From CAZADA01 sp964636945 (GTDB lineage Bacteria; Pseudomonadota; Alphaproteobacteria; Caulobacterales; Maricaulaceae), in contig CAZWVH010000003.1 in assembly GCA_964636945.1 (NCBI GenBank), positions 10,120 through 74,119 on the forward strand: a stretch of DNA of 64,000 nucleotides, written 5' to 3'. How positions within the stretch are numbered: position 1 is the stretch's first letter; each line of letters begins with the position of its first letter. The notes under the pieces are model-generated. The model did not search any database. It was not told the DNA's origin and worked only from the letters and a program-made list of their open reading frames with translations. The translations under genes were made by a program, and so were the position numbers. Below are positions 33,122-42,585 of this stretch, one piece after another.

Positions 33122-35731
33122 ATGACGAGTCTTTCAACCCGAGCCCGTCGCGCCGTCCGCTTCGCCGCACTTGCGTTGCAATGGGAGCGAACCGCGCGAG
33201 TTGTCTGGCCCACCATTGCGTTTCCCACCGCTTACGTCATCCTCGCCTTGTTTGGCGTTTGGGATGCTTTGGCCGACCCGTGGCGCGCCATTGCGCTGGC
33301 AACCACCGTGTTCGCCACCTCCTTGTTCTTTGTGATCGGCGTCATTTCACTGCCCTGGCCGCGCGCACGCGACGCCCGCCGGCGGGTGGAGCAAGACAGC
33401 GAACTGGCCCACCGACCATTCGAGGCGCTGCATGACCGCCCCGCGAACGCCGACTTGCAGGCGCAGGCCATTTGGCAGGCCCACCAAGAGCGCATGCGCC
33501 ATGAATTGGAGAAAGCCCGTGCGCGTCGGCCACGCGCGGCTTATGCCGCTTTGGATCGGTATGGTTTGCGCGCTGTTTTGCTCGTGGGGCTCGTCGCGGG
33601 CTTTGTTGTGGGCCAAGGCCAGATCGGTGACCGGCTTAGCGACGCTTTTGCATTGGAGCGCTTGTCGCGCACAGCTGAGATTACTCAAGTGGATGCGTGG
33701 ATCACTCCGCCAAACTACACCGGCCAGCCGCCGATTTTCCTGGGCAAGTCCACAGAACCGGGGGCGCCGGTCGCCGCCCCTGCGGGCTCAGAGCTCGTCG
33801 TTCGAGTGACCGGGGCCAATCGGCGTCCCAACGCCACACTGGAGGGAGAGCCCTCACGCAAACGATTGCGCTTTGAGCGCGACGGGCCAGGCGCTTACCA
33901 AGCAAAAGCAGTGTTGGAGAACGACGCCACTATACATTTGCGCCGGCCACAGGATCGAGACTGGGTGGCGCTCGTTAGCCCGGACGCACCGCCAGTGGCC
34001 AGGATCACCGATGACTTCGACCAAAGTCCCCGCCAAGAGCTGATGGTTAATTTTTTTGCCGAGGACGACTATGCCGGCTTGACCGCGTTTTTGCGCGTCA
34101 AACGATTAGATACCGGCGAACAACTTGATTTGGAGTTGCCTGCGCCGGCACAGGGCGTTGAAACCAATGTCGCGCGCCTCGACTTGGTCAAGCATCCCTG
34201 GGCCGGGCTGGAAGTGGAAGCGCAAATTTTAGCGCGCGACGCCATGGGTCAGGAGGGACTTAGCGAAATGCGCGTCACCACCCTGCCCACCAAATTGTTC
34301 CTCAATCCCTTGGCCGAGGCTATCGCTCATGAGCGCATGGTGTTGCTGCGCGATGACACGCCGTACGCGGACCGTGATTTTATTCCAGGCGCGGGGGCGC
34401 GATGGGCCGGCGATGGTCCGTTCATCGATTTGGGAATGACACGATTTGACGGCGCACCGGCTAGCGTGAAGCGGGTACACAGCGCTTTAGAATTGCTGCA
34501 AATGGGGGCCAATCGCTTTGGTGGAGATTATTCGGTTCACGCCGCCCTGTCCTATGCTGGTCAAACACTCGAACGGGCAAGCGATCGGTCAGAGCTGGCC
34601 GGCTTGGACGAAGTATTGTGGAGTGCCGCCATCAAGGCTGATGGCGGAGAATTGGCCAGCGCGCGCCGCGCATTCGAGGCGGCGCAGCGCGCCTTGGCGG
34701 AGGCGCTGGCGCGCGGCGCCAGCGCTGAAGAGCTAGAGCGCCGCGTTCGGGTCTTTCGCGAAGCGGCGGATCGCTACATGGAGATGTTGCTCGCTGAAGC
34801 CATCCTAAATGAAAATTTTGCCGAAGGCGGCGGCGCTGGCGGGATGGGCGGCGGCATGCAGTCCACCGACGACTTGCAGGAGATGCTGGACGCACTGGAG
34901 GACTTATCGGTCACAGGATCCACCGAAGATGCGCGCAGGCTGCTGCAAGCCCTGTCAGACCGGATCACCAATATGGAGATCCAGTTGAACACCGGCGGCG
35001 GCGGGGGCGGCGGCAGCCCGCCCATTCCCTTGGAGGATGCTGAAACCCAGGAAGCCATCGGTGATCTGAGCGAAGTTATCGGCGAACAGCGCGGATTGGC
35101 GGACGATACGCAACAACAAGCGCTTGATGGAGAACCCGAGCCGGGTGGCGAAAACGGCGAGGAGGAAAACGGCGGCGGCGGAGGATTGGCCGAGCGCCAG
35201 CAAGAATTGGCCGACCGTCTTGGCGGACTGCGCGATCAGCTCGAAGAGTCGGGCGAACAGTCACTGGCGGAAGATCTTGCCCGCGCCGAACAAGCGATGC
35301 GCGAAGCCGCCCGCAATTTGCGCTTGGGCGATGAACCCGGCGCGGCGACAGACCAGAGTGAGGCTCTCGATGCACTGCGCAACGCTGCTGAGTCCTACGC
35401 CGCCGAACAATTGGCTGAACGATTGGGCAATCTTGAAGACCTGAGCCCAGAAGAGCTTGAACGCCTTAGCGAGCAACTCGGCGTCGACCCCAGCACGTTG
35501 GAAGGTGATTTGAGCGAATTGGGAGAACTAGCGCGCCCGTCAGATCCGCTTGGTCGCTCACTGCGCGGTTCACAAAACCTGCTGGACAACGGGTCGAATG
35601 TGGATATTCCCGACGGGTTGGACATTGAGCGCGCGCGCGGCATTCTTGAAGAATTGCGCAAACGGGCTGGCGAAAACCAACGCGATGAGGATGAATTGGA
35701 TTATATCCAACGTCTGCTGGAACTGTTCTAG
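33122..35731 (+). CDS. TIGR02302 family protein (DUF4175)
   Basis: This large membrane protein (869 residues) is restricted mainly to alphaproteobacteria. Two N-terminal helices (about residues 28-75) and one near residue 150 (RAVLLVGLVAGFVVGQGQIG) precede a periplasmic part with WITPPNYTGQPPIFL and VNFFAEDDYAGL segments. The C-terminal third is charged and probably helical, broken by long Gly runs (GGGAGGMGGGMQ near 590 and a Gly-only run near 645). ATG 33122 is preferred to ATG 33044, which adds an unlikely basic leader. The function is unknown; the conserved position beside lptM and ftsEX suggests an envelope role. Confidence 0.85.
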   Translation: MTSLSTRARRAVRFAALALQWERTARVVWPTIAFPTAYVILALFGVWDALADPWRAIALATTVFATSLFFVIGVISLPWPRARDARRRVEQDSELAHRPFEALHDRPANADLQAQAIWQAHQERMRHELEKARARRPRAAYAALDRYGLRAVLLVGLVAGFVVGQGQIGDRLSDAFALERLSRTAEITQVDAWITPPNYTGQPPIFLGKSTEPGAPVAAPAGSELVVRVTGANRRPNATLEGEPSRKRLRFERDGPGAYQAKAVLENDATIHLRRPQDRDWVALVSPDAPPVARITDDFDQSPRQELMVNFFAEDDYAGLTAFLRVKRLDTGEQLDLELPAPAQGVETNVARLDLVKHPWAGLEVEAQILARDAMGQEGLSEMRVTTLPTKLFLNPLAEAIAHERMVLLRDDTPYADRDFIPGAGARWAGDGPFIDLGMTRFDGAPASVKRVHSALELLQMGANRFGGDYSVHAALSYAGQTLERASDRSELAGLDEVLWSAAIKADGGELASARRAFEAAQRALAEALARGASAEELERRVRVFREAADRYMEMLLAEAILNENFAEGGGAGGMGGGMQSTDDLQEMLDALEDLSVTGSTEDARRLLQALSDRITNMEIQLNTGGGGGGGSPPIPLEDAETQEAIGDLSEVIGEQRGLADDTQQQALDGEPEPGGENGEEENGGGGGLAERQQELADRLGGLRDQLEESGEQSLAEDLARAEQAMREAARNLRLGDEPGAATDQSEALDALRNAAESYAAEQLAERLGNLEDLSPEELERLSEQLGVDPSTLEGDLSELGELARPSDPLGRSLRGSQNLLDNGSNVDIPDGLDIERARGILEELRKRAGENQRDEDELDYIQRLLELF

Positions 35732-35740
35732 CCGCCTGGA

Positions 35741-36541
35741 TTATGGGGTGGTTTCGCTGTCTTGGGGCGGCTCGGCTTCGTCCGATGATTGTTCGGCGTC
35801 TTGTCGATCGATTGTGGCGGCGCCCGCCGCTCTATCGCGCGGCGCACTTTGATCGTCGATCCTTTCGGTGAGGGTTAATTCTATGTCTTCGGCGCCAGAG
35901 GGGATGTTAGAATATGTGAGTGTGAACGGCGCCAGTCCATTGGCCGGAATTTCCACAATGTCCAATACCTCCACCCGATTGAGGACCAGGTCGCCATCTT
36001 GATCGCGCAAACGCACACGCACCGAAGGCGCTGGCAACGCCGTCTCGGTCGGATTGGTGATTTCCGCGGCAATCCGAAGACTTTCCCCATTCTCGCGCAA
36101 TTCGCGTTGGGCAATGATGGACCGGGCATCGATCACCAAACCAGGCACGGGGGCTTCAAGACCGGCAATGGCGTACACCCGGGAGGTTTGGGGCCACATA
36201 CGCACGACGTCGTCTCGGAATACCACGCCAATCACGCCCAGTCCCGCAACAGCGCCAATACACGCGCCGACCAATGCAAGCGTGTGACGAACGTGCCCAT
36301 CATGGGCTTCATGCGCCACTTTGACGTGTTTAGGCGTAGCCGGCGACTTTGCCGGGGTGTCAGGTTCAACAGAGATCGGATCTTCATAGATCTGAGGTGG
36401 TGGATCATCGGGGGTAATCAGATCGCGATGAATGCGCCATACTGCAGAACACGCAGCACACCGAACAGCCCGGCCCGGTTCTGCTATTTTATGGTCATCC
36501 ACAAAATAGCGTGTCGAGCATTCAGGACACGTCAGTATCAT
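35741..36541 (-). CDS. MJ0042 zinc-ribbon / DUF3426 membrane protein
   Basis: This 266-residue protein begins with a zinc ribbon, MILTCPECSTRYFVDD, with its second pair in VRCAACSAVW. A Pro-rich linker and one membrane helix (LALVGACIGAVAGLGVIGVV, about residue 112) follow. The C-terminal domain has the DUF3426-like GLVIDARSIIAQRELREN and ANGLAPFTLTYSNIPSGAED segments. It may sense or scaffold at the membrane; the function is unproven. ATG 36541 places the ribbon at the N-terminus; an upstream start would overlap ftsE. It diverges from ftsE, a neighbourhood I recall from other alphaproteobacteria. Confidence 0.88.
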   Translation of the reverse strand: MILTCPECSTRYFVDDHKIAEPGRAVRCAACSAVWRIHRDLITPDDPPPQIYEDPISVEPDTPAKSPATPKHVKVAHEAHDGHVRHTLALVGACIGAVAGLGVIGVVFRDDVVRMWPQTSRVYAIAGLEAPVPGLVIDARSIIAQRELRENGESLRIAAEITNPTETALPAPSVRVRLRDQDGDLVLNRVEVLDIVEIPANGLAPFTLTYSNIPSGAEDIELTLTERIDDQSAPRDRAAGAATIDRQDAEQSSDEAEPPQDSETTP

Positions 36542-36590
36542 GGCGTAAAGCTTCCCATCCAATCGCGACTGGAACACCTCTGATTGCACG

Positions 36591-37289
36591 ATGCCACGCT
36601 CATCGCCACCCAATCTAGCTCATGCCGCTGAATTAAAGAACGTGGCTGTGAAATACGGGAGCGCCAGCTATGCGCTGCGCGATGTCAGCATCACTCTTCC
36701 GCAGGGCTCATTCCATTTTCTGACTGGGCCTTCTGGCGCGGGTAAGACCAGCTTACTGAAGCTCTTGTACCTCACCTTGCGGCCCACGCGTGGGTCTATT
36801 TCCCTTTTTGGCCAGGACATGACCAATCCGGACCGGCGACAACTGCCCAAACTTCGCCGACGGATCGGTATCGTTTTTCAGGACTTCAGGCTGATCAATC
36901 ACCTCAGCGTCTTCGACAATATCGCCCTGCCTTTGCGTATCGCTGGCCGTCGGCGGGATAGCTATGTCGATAATGTCAACGAGCTTATTCGTTGGGTTGG
37001 GCTCGCGAACCGTAGCGACTGCGCGCCGGACGAATTATCAGGCGGTGAACAACAACGGATCGCCATCGCGCGCGCTGTGGTTACCAGTCCCGATTTACTT
37101 CTCGCTGACGAACCCACAGGTAATGTGGACCCTGACATGGGAGCACGACTCATCAATCTATTGCTTCAGCTCAACCAGCAAGGAGCGGCTGTTTTGGTCG
37201 CCACACATGATCCCGAACTGGTTCATGCGGTCGACGCCCCGGTTTTGGAGATCGAAGACGGCGTGTTGACCCGTCGGCGACGAGACTGA
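36591..37289 (+). CDS. ftsE: Cell division ATP-binding protein FtsE
   Basis: This 232-residue ABC ATPase pairs with FtsX to control peptidoglycan hydrolases at the septum. Walker A is GPSGAGKTS (about residue 44), the Q-loop is in GIVFQDFRLINHL, the signature is LSGGEQQRIAIARA, and Walker B is LLLADEPTGNVD, followed by the H-loop THD. ftsX begins nine bases downstream, so they form an operon. The N-terminal ten residues before the core are slightly longer than usual. Confidence 0.95.
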   Translation: MPRSSPPNLAHAAELKNVAVKYGSASYALRDVSITLPQGSFHFLTGPSGAGKTSLLKLLYLTLRPTRGSISLFGQDMTNPDRRQLPKLRRRIGIVFQDFRLINHLSVFDNIALPLRIAGRRRDSYVDNVNELIRWVGLANRSDCAPDELSGGEQQRIAIARAVVTSPDLLLADEPTGNVDPDMGARLINLLLQLNQQGAAVLVATHDPELVHAVDAPVLEIEDGVLTRRRRD

Positions 37290-37297
37290 GGCAAGCC

Positions 37298-38191
37298 ATG
37301 TCGAAAGCACGAACGCCCTCAGCATTAATCCCTGCCGCACCGCGATTTGATCGCCCGCTTTTGTTAGCGATCTCGATCATGGCGGGATTTGCCGCGCTCG
37401 CGAGCATCGGTGCGCGAACGGCGTGGTCCACGGCGGGCGACTGGACCGTCAGCCTAAGCCAATCACTCACTGTTCAAGTGCGCAGCGCGGCGGGCCTCAC
37501 TGGACCGGAAACCGCTGAAGAAGCCGCCGCAATCCTCCGTTCAGCCCGCGATGTCCGCTCCGTTACTGTCATGAAGGCCGAGGACGTTGCCGCCCTCCTC
37601 ACCCCGTCATTAGGCAATTGGAGCCAAACCGATGAATTGCCGCTGCCCGGTCTTATCGATGTTCAAATCGATGAAAGGTCGGCCAATCAAGTCGAACGGC
37701 TCACCGCAGCGTTGCGCGCAGCCGGATTTGATGCGCGGATTGATGATCATTCGGGATTCGCCACCAGTCTGGAGGGACGAGCCAACGCTTTGCGCATCGC
37801 TGGAATTGTGATTGCCGCATCGGCCATTGCTGCTGGAGTTCTGGTGACATCCTACGCGGTTCGGGCCAGTTTGGCGGCTCGTCACAATGTGGTGGAGATC
37901 TTGCACCTGTTCGGCGCCTATGACCGATACATCGCCAGCGAGGTGAGCCGGCGTTTCTTGGTTCTTGGCGCCAAGGCCGGCGTCATTGGCGCGATTTTTG
38001 CCGGATTGGCGATAGCGGGCTTTATGCTTGCGACACAAGGTGATCCAACCGGCGCAACGCAATTCGCGCCGAGTTATTCACCCACTCGTTTGGATGTGGC
38101 AATTGTGGGCGCAACCCCCTTTATCACATCCATCGTGGCCGCCGCGTCCGCCCACGGTGCGACGCTGTCGGCGTTAAGGGAATTGGTATGA
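37298..38191 (+). CDS. ftsX: Cell division protein FtsX
   Basis: This 297-residue membrane partner of FtsE has four hydrophobic segments: one near residue 25 (LLAISIMAGFAALASIG), then a periplasmic domain of about 120 residues, then three in the C-terminal half (IAGIVIAASAIAAGVLVTSY and two more). The HNVVEILHLFGAYDRYIA loop between TM2 and TM3 is characteristic of FtsX. Its last four bases overlap the start of the next gene (ATGA). Confidence 0.92.
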   Translation: MSKARTPSALIPAAPRFDRPLLLAISIMAGFAALASIGARTAWSTAGDWTVSLSQSLTVQVRSAAGLTGPETAEEAAAILRSARDVRSVTVMKAEDVAALLTPSLGNWSQTDELPLPGLIDVQIDERSANQVERLTAALRAAGFDARIDDHSGFATSLEGRANALRIAGIVIAASAIAAGVLVTSYAVRASLAARHNVVEILHLFGAYDRYIASEVSRRFLVLGAKAGVIGAIFAGLAIAGFMLATQGDPTGATQFAPSYSPTRLDVAIVGATPFITSIVAAASAHGATLSALRELV

Positions 38192-38799
38192 CCGTGTTGG
38201 CTGGTGTGATGAGAATTGTCGCATTCGTTTTGATTTCAGCGTTCATTATCGGCGGGCTGACATTCGCGATTCGTGTGACTGTCTCCCAACCGCCCCAGAT
38301 GTCTGCGGACAATGCGCAAGGCGTGGTCGCGCTCACCGGCGGGGGTGGCGCCAGGATCAAAGAGGCGATGAGACTTTTGGGTTCAGGACGAGCTGAACGC
38401 CTTCTGATTTCCGGTGTGAATCCGCAAACACCAAGCGCGGACATTCGCGCCATGGCCAATGGTGATGAACAACTGTTCGATTGCTGCGTGGATTTTGGCC
38501 GGTCAGCCACCTCAACGCGGGAAAATGCGCTGGAAATTGCAGCCTGGGCGCGCGAAAACGGCTATACGTCAATCATTGTGGTAACATCGGATTTTCATAT
38601 GCCGCGCAGCCTTATTGAGATTCGCGCCCAATCACCTGGCGTCACATTCAGCGCTCACCCCATTCCCGGTTCAAAGCAAGGCGGACATTGGTGGCGTGAC
38701 CCAAAGGCCATACGGCGATTGTCGGTGGAGTACGTCAAGTTCCTCGTCGTGCTGGCCAGTCCTCCGCGCCCGGCACTGGTGGCCGAGGCGGCGCAATGA
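38188..38799 (+). CDS. YdcF/SanA-like DUF218 protein
   Basis: This 203-residue protein has an N-terminal membrane helix (about residues 8-29) and a DUF218 domain: VVALTGGGGARIKEAMRLL, LLISGVNP, SATSTRENALEIAAW and VVTSDFHMPRS. DUF218 proteins such as YdcF, SanA and ElyC are tied to envelope integrity, though reactions are undefined. It is coupled to ftsX (ATGA overlap) and to plsC (4-base overlap), so it belongs to the envelope operon. Confidence 0.88.
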   Translation: MTVLAGVMRIVAFVLISAFIIGGLTFAIRVTVSQPPQMSADNAQGVVALTGGGGARIKEAMRLLGSGRAERLLISGVNPQTPSADIRAMANGDEQLFDCCVDFGRSATSTRENALEIAAWARENGYTSIIVVTSDFHMPRSLIEIRAQSPGVTFSAHPIPGSKQGGHWWRDPKAIRRLSVEYVKFLVVLASPPRPALVAEAAQ

Positions 38800-39563
38800 G
38801 ACAACTTGGTTCAATCATCTTCGTCATTTGGATGTACGGATTGATGGCGATCATGGCCATTATCTGTTCGCCAGCTTTACTAGGACCGCGGTCCTGGGCC
38901 CGCGCATGTCTCCATGTCTGGCTCAAGCTGGTGTTTTGGGGACTGCGCGTGTTTTGCGGTGTGACCTATGAGGTCCGCGGCAAGGAGCATGTTCCCCAAT
39001 CTGGCGCGCTCGTGGCGATGAAGCATCAGTCCATGTTCGAGACATTGGCGCCTTGGGACATTCTAAAGGACCCCTGCATCATTTTGAAAAAATCACTGAC
39101 GCAGCTCCCATTTTTTGGATGGTATGCGGTCAAATTGAAGAATATCTCCATTGACCGAGCCGGTGGCGCGCAAACCCTTAAGGCCATGAGCCAATTAGCA
39201 GCGACACGGGCAAAGGAAGGCCGGCAAATCCTCATTTTCCCCGAGGGGACGCGCGGCTGGCCGGGAGAAAAAATCGATTACAAACCCGGTGTCGCCATGC
39301 TCTACAAACAAATGGGTGTCGCGTGCACGCCAGTGGCGCTCAATTCGGGACTTTTCTGGCCGCCGCACGGCATCAAGCGCAATCCAGGACACATTGTGAT
39401 GGAATTCTTGCCCCCCATTTCGCCGGGACTGACGCGCGCCGAATTCATGGCGAAACTCGAGGACGCCATCGAAACCGCTTCGGAGGCCTTGCGCCAGGAA
39501 TCCAAACGCGGCCCCCACGCCGCGCGTGACCTCACCATGAATCGAGAAGAAATCACACAATGA
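38796..39563 (+). CDS. plsC: 1-acyl-sn-glycerol-3-phosphate acyltransferase
   Basis: This membrane enzyme makes phosphatidic acid from lysophosphatidic acid; 255 residues. Hydrophobic segments lie near residues 5-27 and 35-55. The acyltransferase motif I reads KHQSMFETLAP, giving HX4E in place of the common HX4D. Motif III is IFPEGTRGWPGE, and VALNSGLFWP lies in motif IV. The PlsC assignment is firm for the family, but acyl preference and the effect of Asp-to-Glu are unknown. It overlaps its neighbours on both sides by four bases. Confidence 0.9.
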   Translation: MRQLGSIIFVIWMYGLMAIMAIICSPALLGPRSWARACLHVWLKLVFWGLRVFCGVTYEVRGKEHVPQSGALVAMKHQSMFETLAPWDILKDPCIILKKSLTQLPFFGWYAVKLKNISIDRAGGAQTLKAMSQLAATRAKEGRQILIFPEGTRGWPGEKIDYKPGVAMLYKQMGVACTPVALNSGLFWPPHGIKRNPGHIVMEFLPPISPGLTRAEFMAKLEDAIETASEALRQESKRGPHAARDLTMNREEITQ

Positions 39564-40573
39564 GCGTTCTTGGCTCCCTCTTTCGCGGCCGTGGTCTGCC
39601 CATCTGGTTGCCCACATTGATATTTTTGGTCTTGCTTGCTGCTTACGGCATGTATTGGCGCTATGTGCGCGCCGAAGCGGCGGTGATCATTGAAGATACG
39701 GTGGCCGATTGGCGCCAGCAGGGCATTGAAACGCGTTGGGGCGATCTCAGTTACGGCGGCTTCCCATTTCGGATCTCCGCACTCTTCAAAGAGCCCGTGA
39801 TTGTGGGCAATAATCCGGGCTCGCCCATTCAAGTTCGCTCCGATGAACTGCGTCTGCACACCCTACCGCACGATCTTTATACGCTGATCATTGAGCCACG
39901 CGGCGTCATCCATACCAATGACGCCAATGGCTCGGTCGTAACGATCGACGCAGATCGTCCCATCGCCAGCATGTCGTTCAAGCCCAATGGCGAAGAAGTG
40001 GCTATTGAAACGGGCAAAGCTGAAATCCAACACGAGAACGCCGTGGTGTTGTCGATGGACAGCGGGGCGCTTTACCTCAAGCAATTGGACGACGATGCCC
40101 GATCGATGCTGGGATCAATGCGGGTCGAGGCGCCGCTATGGATCGGGATCGATCCTGCAAAAGCGCCCAATACCGGCAATGTGGACCTGGCGATTTCCCA
40201 TTGGGAATTACTGGCGGTGGGCATCGCCAATTCTCAGGTCCATGATGTTTGGGCCACCGCCGGGGGAAAAATAACCATCAGAGGAGCCGGCCTTTCGTGG
40301 GGCGATGCGCGGGCCGCCGTCCAAGGCGCGTTATCAGTGGCGGCCGATGGATATCTTTCCGGCGAACTTGATATTGTGCTCACCGAGCCAGCTGTTGCGC
40401 TGGCCCGGCTTGCTGATCTTGGATTGATTGATCGCTCTTCGGTCGGCGCGGTGAGCATGGCTGCAACCATGGCCCAAGACCAAGATCAACGCGTGCGCGT
40501 ACCGCTGCGCTTCGCCAACGGTGAGATGCGCGCGTTTGGGATCAAGCTTGGCGCTGCACCCATCGTGGGATAA
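39560..40573 (+). CDS. DUF2125 domain-containing envelope protein
   Basis: This 337-residue protein has one N-terminal hydrophobic segment (WLPTLIFLVLLAAYGMYW, residues 14-31) and a large periplasmic part consistent with DUF2125: WRQQGIETRWGDLSYGGFPF, RVEAPLWIGIDPAK and the repeated beta-rich segments that follow. The function of the domain is unknown. The AsmA-like beta pattern hints at lipid or envelope work, but this is speculative. The gene is coupled to plsC by an ATGA overlap and ends the operon, 16 bases before the convergent hisC. Confidence 0.82.
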   Translation: MSVLGSLFRGRGLPIWLPTLIFLVLLAAYGMYWRYVRAEAAVIIEDTVADWRQQGIETRWGDLSYGGFPFRISALFKEPVIVGNNPGSPIQVRSDELRLHTLPHDLYTLIIEPRGVIHTNDANGSVVTIDADRPIASMSFKPNGEEVAIETGKAEIQHENAVVLSMDSGALYLKQLDDDARSMLGSMRVEAPLWIGIDPAKAPNTGNVDLAISHWELLAVGIANSQVHDVWATAGGKITIRGAGLSWGDARAAVQGALSVAADGYLSGELDIVLTEPAVALARLADLGLIDRSSVGAVSMAATMAQDQDQRVRVPLRFANGEMRAFGIKLGAAPIVG

Positions 40574-40589
40574 CGCCCGACGCGTTGGT

Positions 40590-41708
40590 CTACCCTCCGA
40601 GCGCCTCGATCACCCGGTCATTTGCGGCCGACCCGCCCACGGTCACCCGCAAACAGTCCGGCAGGCCATATCCTGAAAGTTGGCGCGCCACCACGCCATG
40701 AGCCTTGAGCGCCGCATCGCCGGCATCCGCGGCCATCACAGCGTCCGGCAAGAAACGCAATAGGACAAAATTTGCCGCCGATCGGACGCCCAAAATGCCT
40801 CTGCTCGTCGCCATGCCTTCCAGTCGGGCGCGTTCGCGTGAATTGTGAGCCACTGAGTTCGCCACAAACGCATGGTCGGCCAGTGCGGCTTCTCCGGCCG
40901 CCAAGGACGGTGAGGTGACATTGTAGGGACCGCGCAAGCGATGGATCACATCAATGATCGCCTTTGGACCAAAGGCCCAACCCAAGCGCAGGCCAGCCAA
41001 TCCATGGATCTTCGAGAAGGTGCGGGTCACCACCACATTGTCCGCATCATGCAGCACATCCAACCCAGAAGCGTAGTCGGGGAACTCCGCCGCCGTCACA
41101 TATTCAGCGTAGGCTTCGTCGACCACCAACACCACATCCGGCGGCAAGCCCGCATGAAGCCGACAGAGTTCGTCCTTGGGCAGATACGAGCCTGTGGGAT
41201 TGTTGGGATTGGCCACCATCACCAGGCGGGTGCGCGGTGTAACCGCGTCCAGTAAGGCGTCCACATCGGCGGTCAAGTTGCGTTCCGGCGCGGCCACCGG
41301 CTTGGCGCCCACCTGCCGGGCCGCAAGGGCGTAGACCAAAAACCCATGCTGCGAATACAGAACCTCGTCACCAGGGCCGGCAAAACCGCGCGTCAACAAT
41401 TGCAGGAGTTCATCCGAGCCGGCGCCGCAAACAATGCGCGCCGCGTCAATCCCGAAGGCATGCGAGATGGCCCCACGCAGACGTTCCGCGCCACCGTCTG
41501 GGTAAACCGCCAACCGCTGAGCGCTGCTCCGCACAGCCTCAGCCGCCAACGGACTGCAGCCCAACGGATTTTCGTTAGCGTTCAGCAACGCCAAATTTGG
41601 ATGGCTGACGCCATTATGCGCACCGGCTTGGTAGGGGACAATGTCCAATAGTCCCGGACGCGGGCGCGGTGTCCGGCCACCAGTTAGCTCAACGATTGAT
41701 GTGTTCAT
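40590..41708 (-). CDS. hisC: Histidinol-phosphate aminotransferase
   Basis: This PLP enzyme of histidine synthesis (372 residues) converts imidazole-acetol phosphate to histidinol phosphate. The sequence shows LALLNANENPLGCSP near the N-terminus, RIVCGAGSDELLQLL, MVANPNNPTGSYLP, the Asp in VLVVDEAYAEY, and the cofactor Lys in TRTFSKIHGLAGLRLGWA (about residue 234). The full HisC pattern is present. It follows a methyltransferase gene by three bases; pairing of hisC with aromatic amino-acid genes elsewhere means it might also use tyrosine or phenylalanine precursors. Confidence 0.93.
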   Translation of the reverse strand: MNTSIVELTGGRTPRPRPGLLDIVPYQAGAHNGVSHPNLALLNANENPLGCSPLAAEAVRSSAQRLAVYPDGGAERLRGAISHAFGIDAARIVCGAGSDELLQLLTRGFAGPGDEVLYSQHGFLVYALAARQVGAKPVAAPERNLTADVDALLDAVTPRTRLVMVANPNNPTGSYLPKDELCRLHAGLPPDVVLVVDEAYAEYVTAAEFPDYASGLDVLHDADNVVVTRTFSKIHGLAGLRLGWAFGPKAIIDVIHRLRGPYNVTSPSLAAGEAALADHAFVANSVAHNSRERARLEGMATSRGILGVRSAANFVLLRFLPDAVMAADAGDAALKAHGVVARQLSGYGLPDCLRVTVGGSAANDRVIEALGG

Positions 41709-41711
41709 GAC

Positions 41712-42473
41712 TTACCTTAGGCCAACTCGTCGATGTGCGCCACGCGCTCCTGTTGGCGCAGCGATGGGCTCGGGGGCTGGTCTGAACACCGGCCGCAGGA
41801 TCTTCGCGCCCGTAGCCGGTTGAACCACCCGTTTGACCGCCTCAATCATCAACACCCCGCCAAGTCGTGGGACAACCCGCTCCCCGATCCGTTCCATGGT
41901 ACGCACGGCTCGCGCCACAGCGGGCGATCTGATGGGCGGAGCATACACTGCTCGCGACCAGGCCACGGGCTCCCAGTCGACTTTACGCAATGCGCTATTC
42001 AACTGCCCTTTAGTGAACGGACGACCATGGCCAAAGGGCGTCGAGTCCACTCGGCTCCACAGGCCTCGGCGATTGGCGGCAATAATCAGCATCCGTCCCG
42101 AGGGGGCGGTGACCCGCAACATTTCGGTCAGCAATGCGCTCAACTCCCCGGTTTCCTCAACGGCGTGGGCCACAATCACGCGATCAAATTGAGACTCGCG
42201 AAATGGCGTCTGACATTCTTCGCACAGCACCGCGCGCATCGGACCGTCTGGCGGCCAGCACTCGCTGCCCTGCAAAGCCGGCATGGCGGCAATGACCGAC
42301 CGGGCATTGGTGGTATAAGGCGACAAAAATGGAGTCGCATAGCCGAAGCCCAAAACGTCCATGGAACGCGCGTGCGGCCATAACGCAGTCATGCGCCGAA
42401 CGATCATGCGTCGCGCTGCTCGGCCAAGATGGCTCGCATAAAACGCTCGCAAATCAGTCACGTCCATGCGCAT
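41712..42473 (-). CDS. SAM-dependent methyltransferase-like protein
   Basis: This 253-residue protein has a class I methyltransferase fold: SMDVLGFGYATPFLSPY in the position of motif I (with a relaxed glycine loop), FDRVIVAHAVEETGEL at motif II/III, and LRVTAPSGRMLIIAANRRGLWSR later. The C-terminus is a Pro/Arg-rich tail. It lies directly upstream of hisC and divergently from gloB, an arrangement I recall from other alphaproteobacteria. The substrate is unknown and motif I is weak, so activity is uncertain. Confidence 0.82.
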   Translation of the reverse strand: MRMDVTDLRAFYASHLGRAARRMIVRRMTALWPHARSMDVLGFGYATPFLSPYTTNARSVIAAMPALQGSECWPPDGPMRAVLCEECQTPFRESQFDRVIVAHAVEETGELSALLTEMLRVTAPSGRMLIIAANRRGLWSRVDSTPFGHGRPFTKGQLNSALRKVDWEPVAWSRAVYAPPIRSPAVARAVRTMERIGERVVPRLGGVLMIEAVKRVVQPATGAKILRPVFRPAPEPIAAPTGARGAHRRVGLR

Positions 42474-42585
42474 TGGCGCAGATCCTCATGCCGGTGCTGT
42501 CAGCGATATAGGATAACCCAAATAGCGCTGCGACGAAAAATATGTCGATCGGCGGCGTCCGGGCACTTGACCCAGACGGACGATA

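Noticed and set aside
34830..35200. Gly-coding runs in the TIGR02302 gene as a repeat element
   Set aside because: They are simple glycine linkers within one continuous reading frame, not a separate repeat family.
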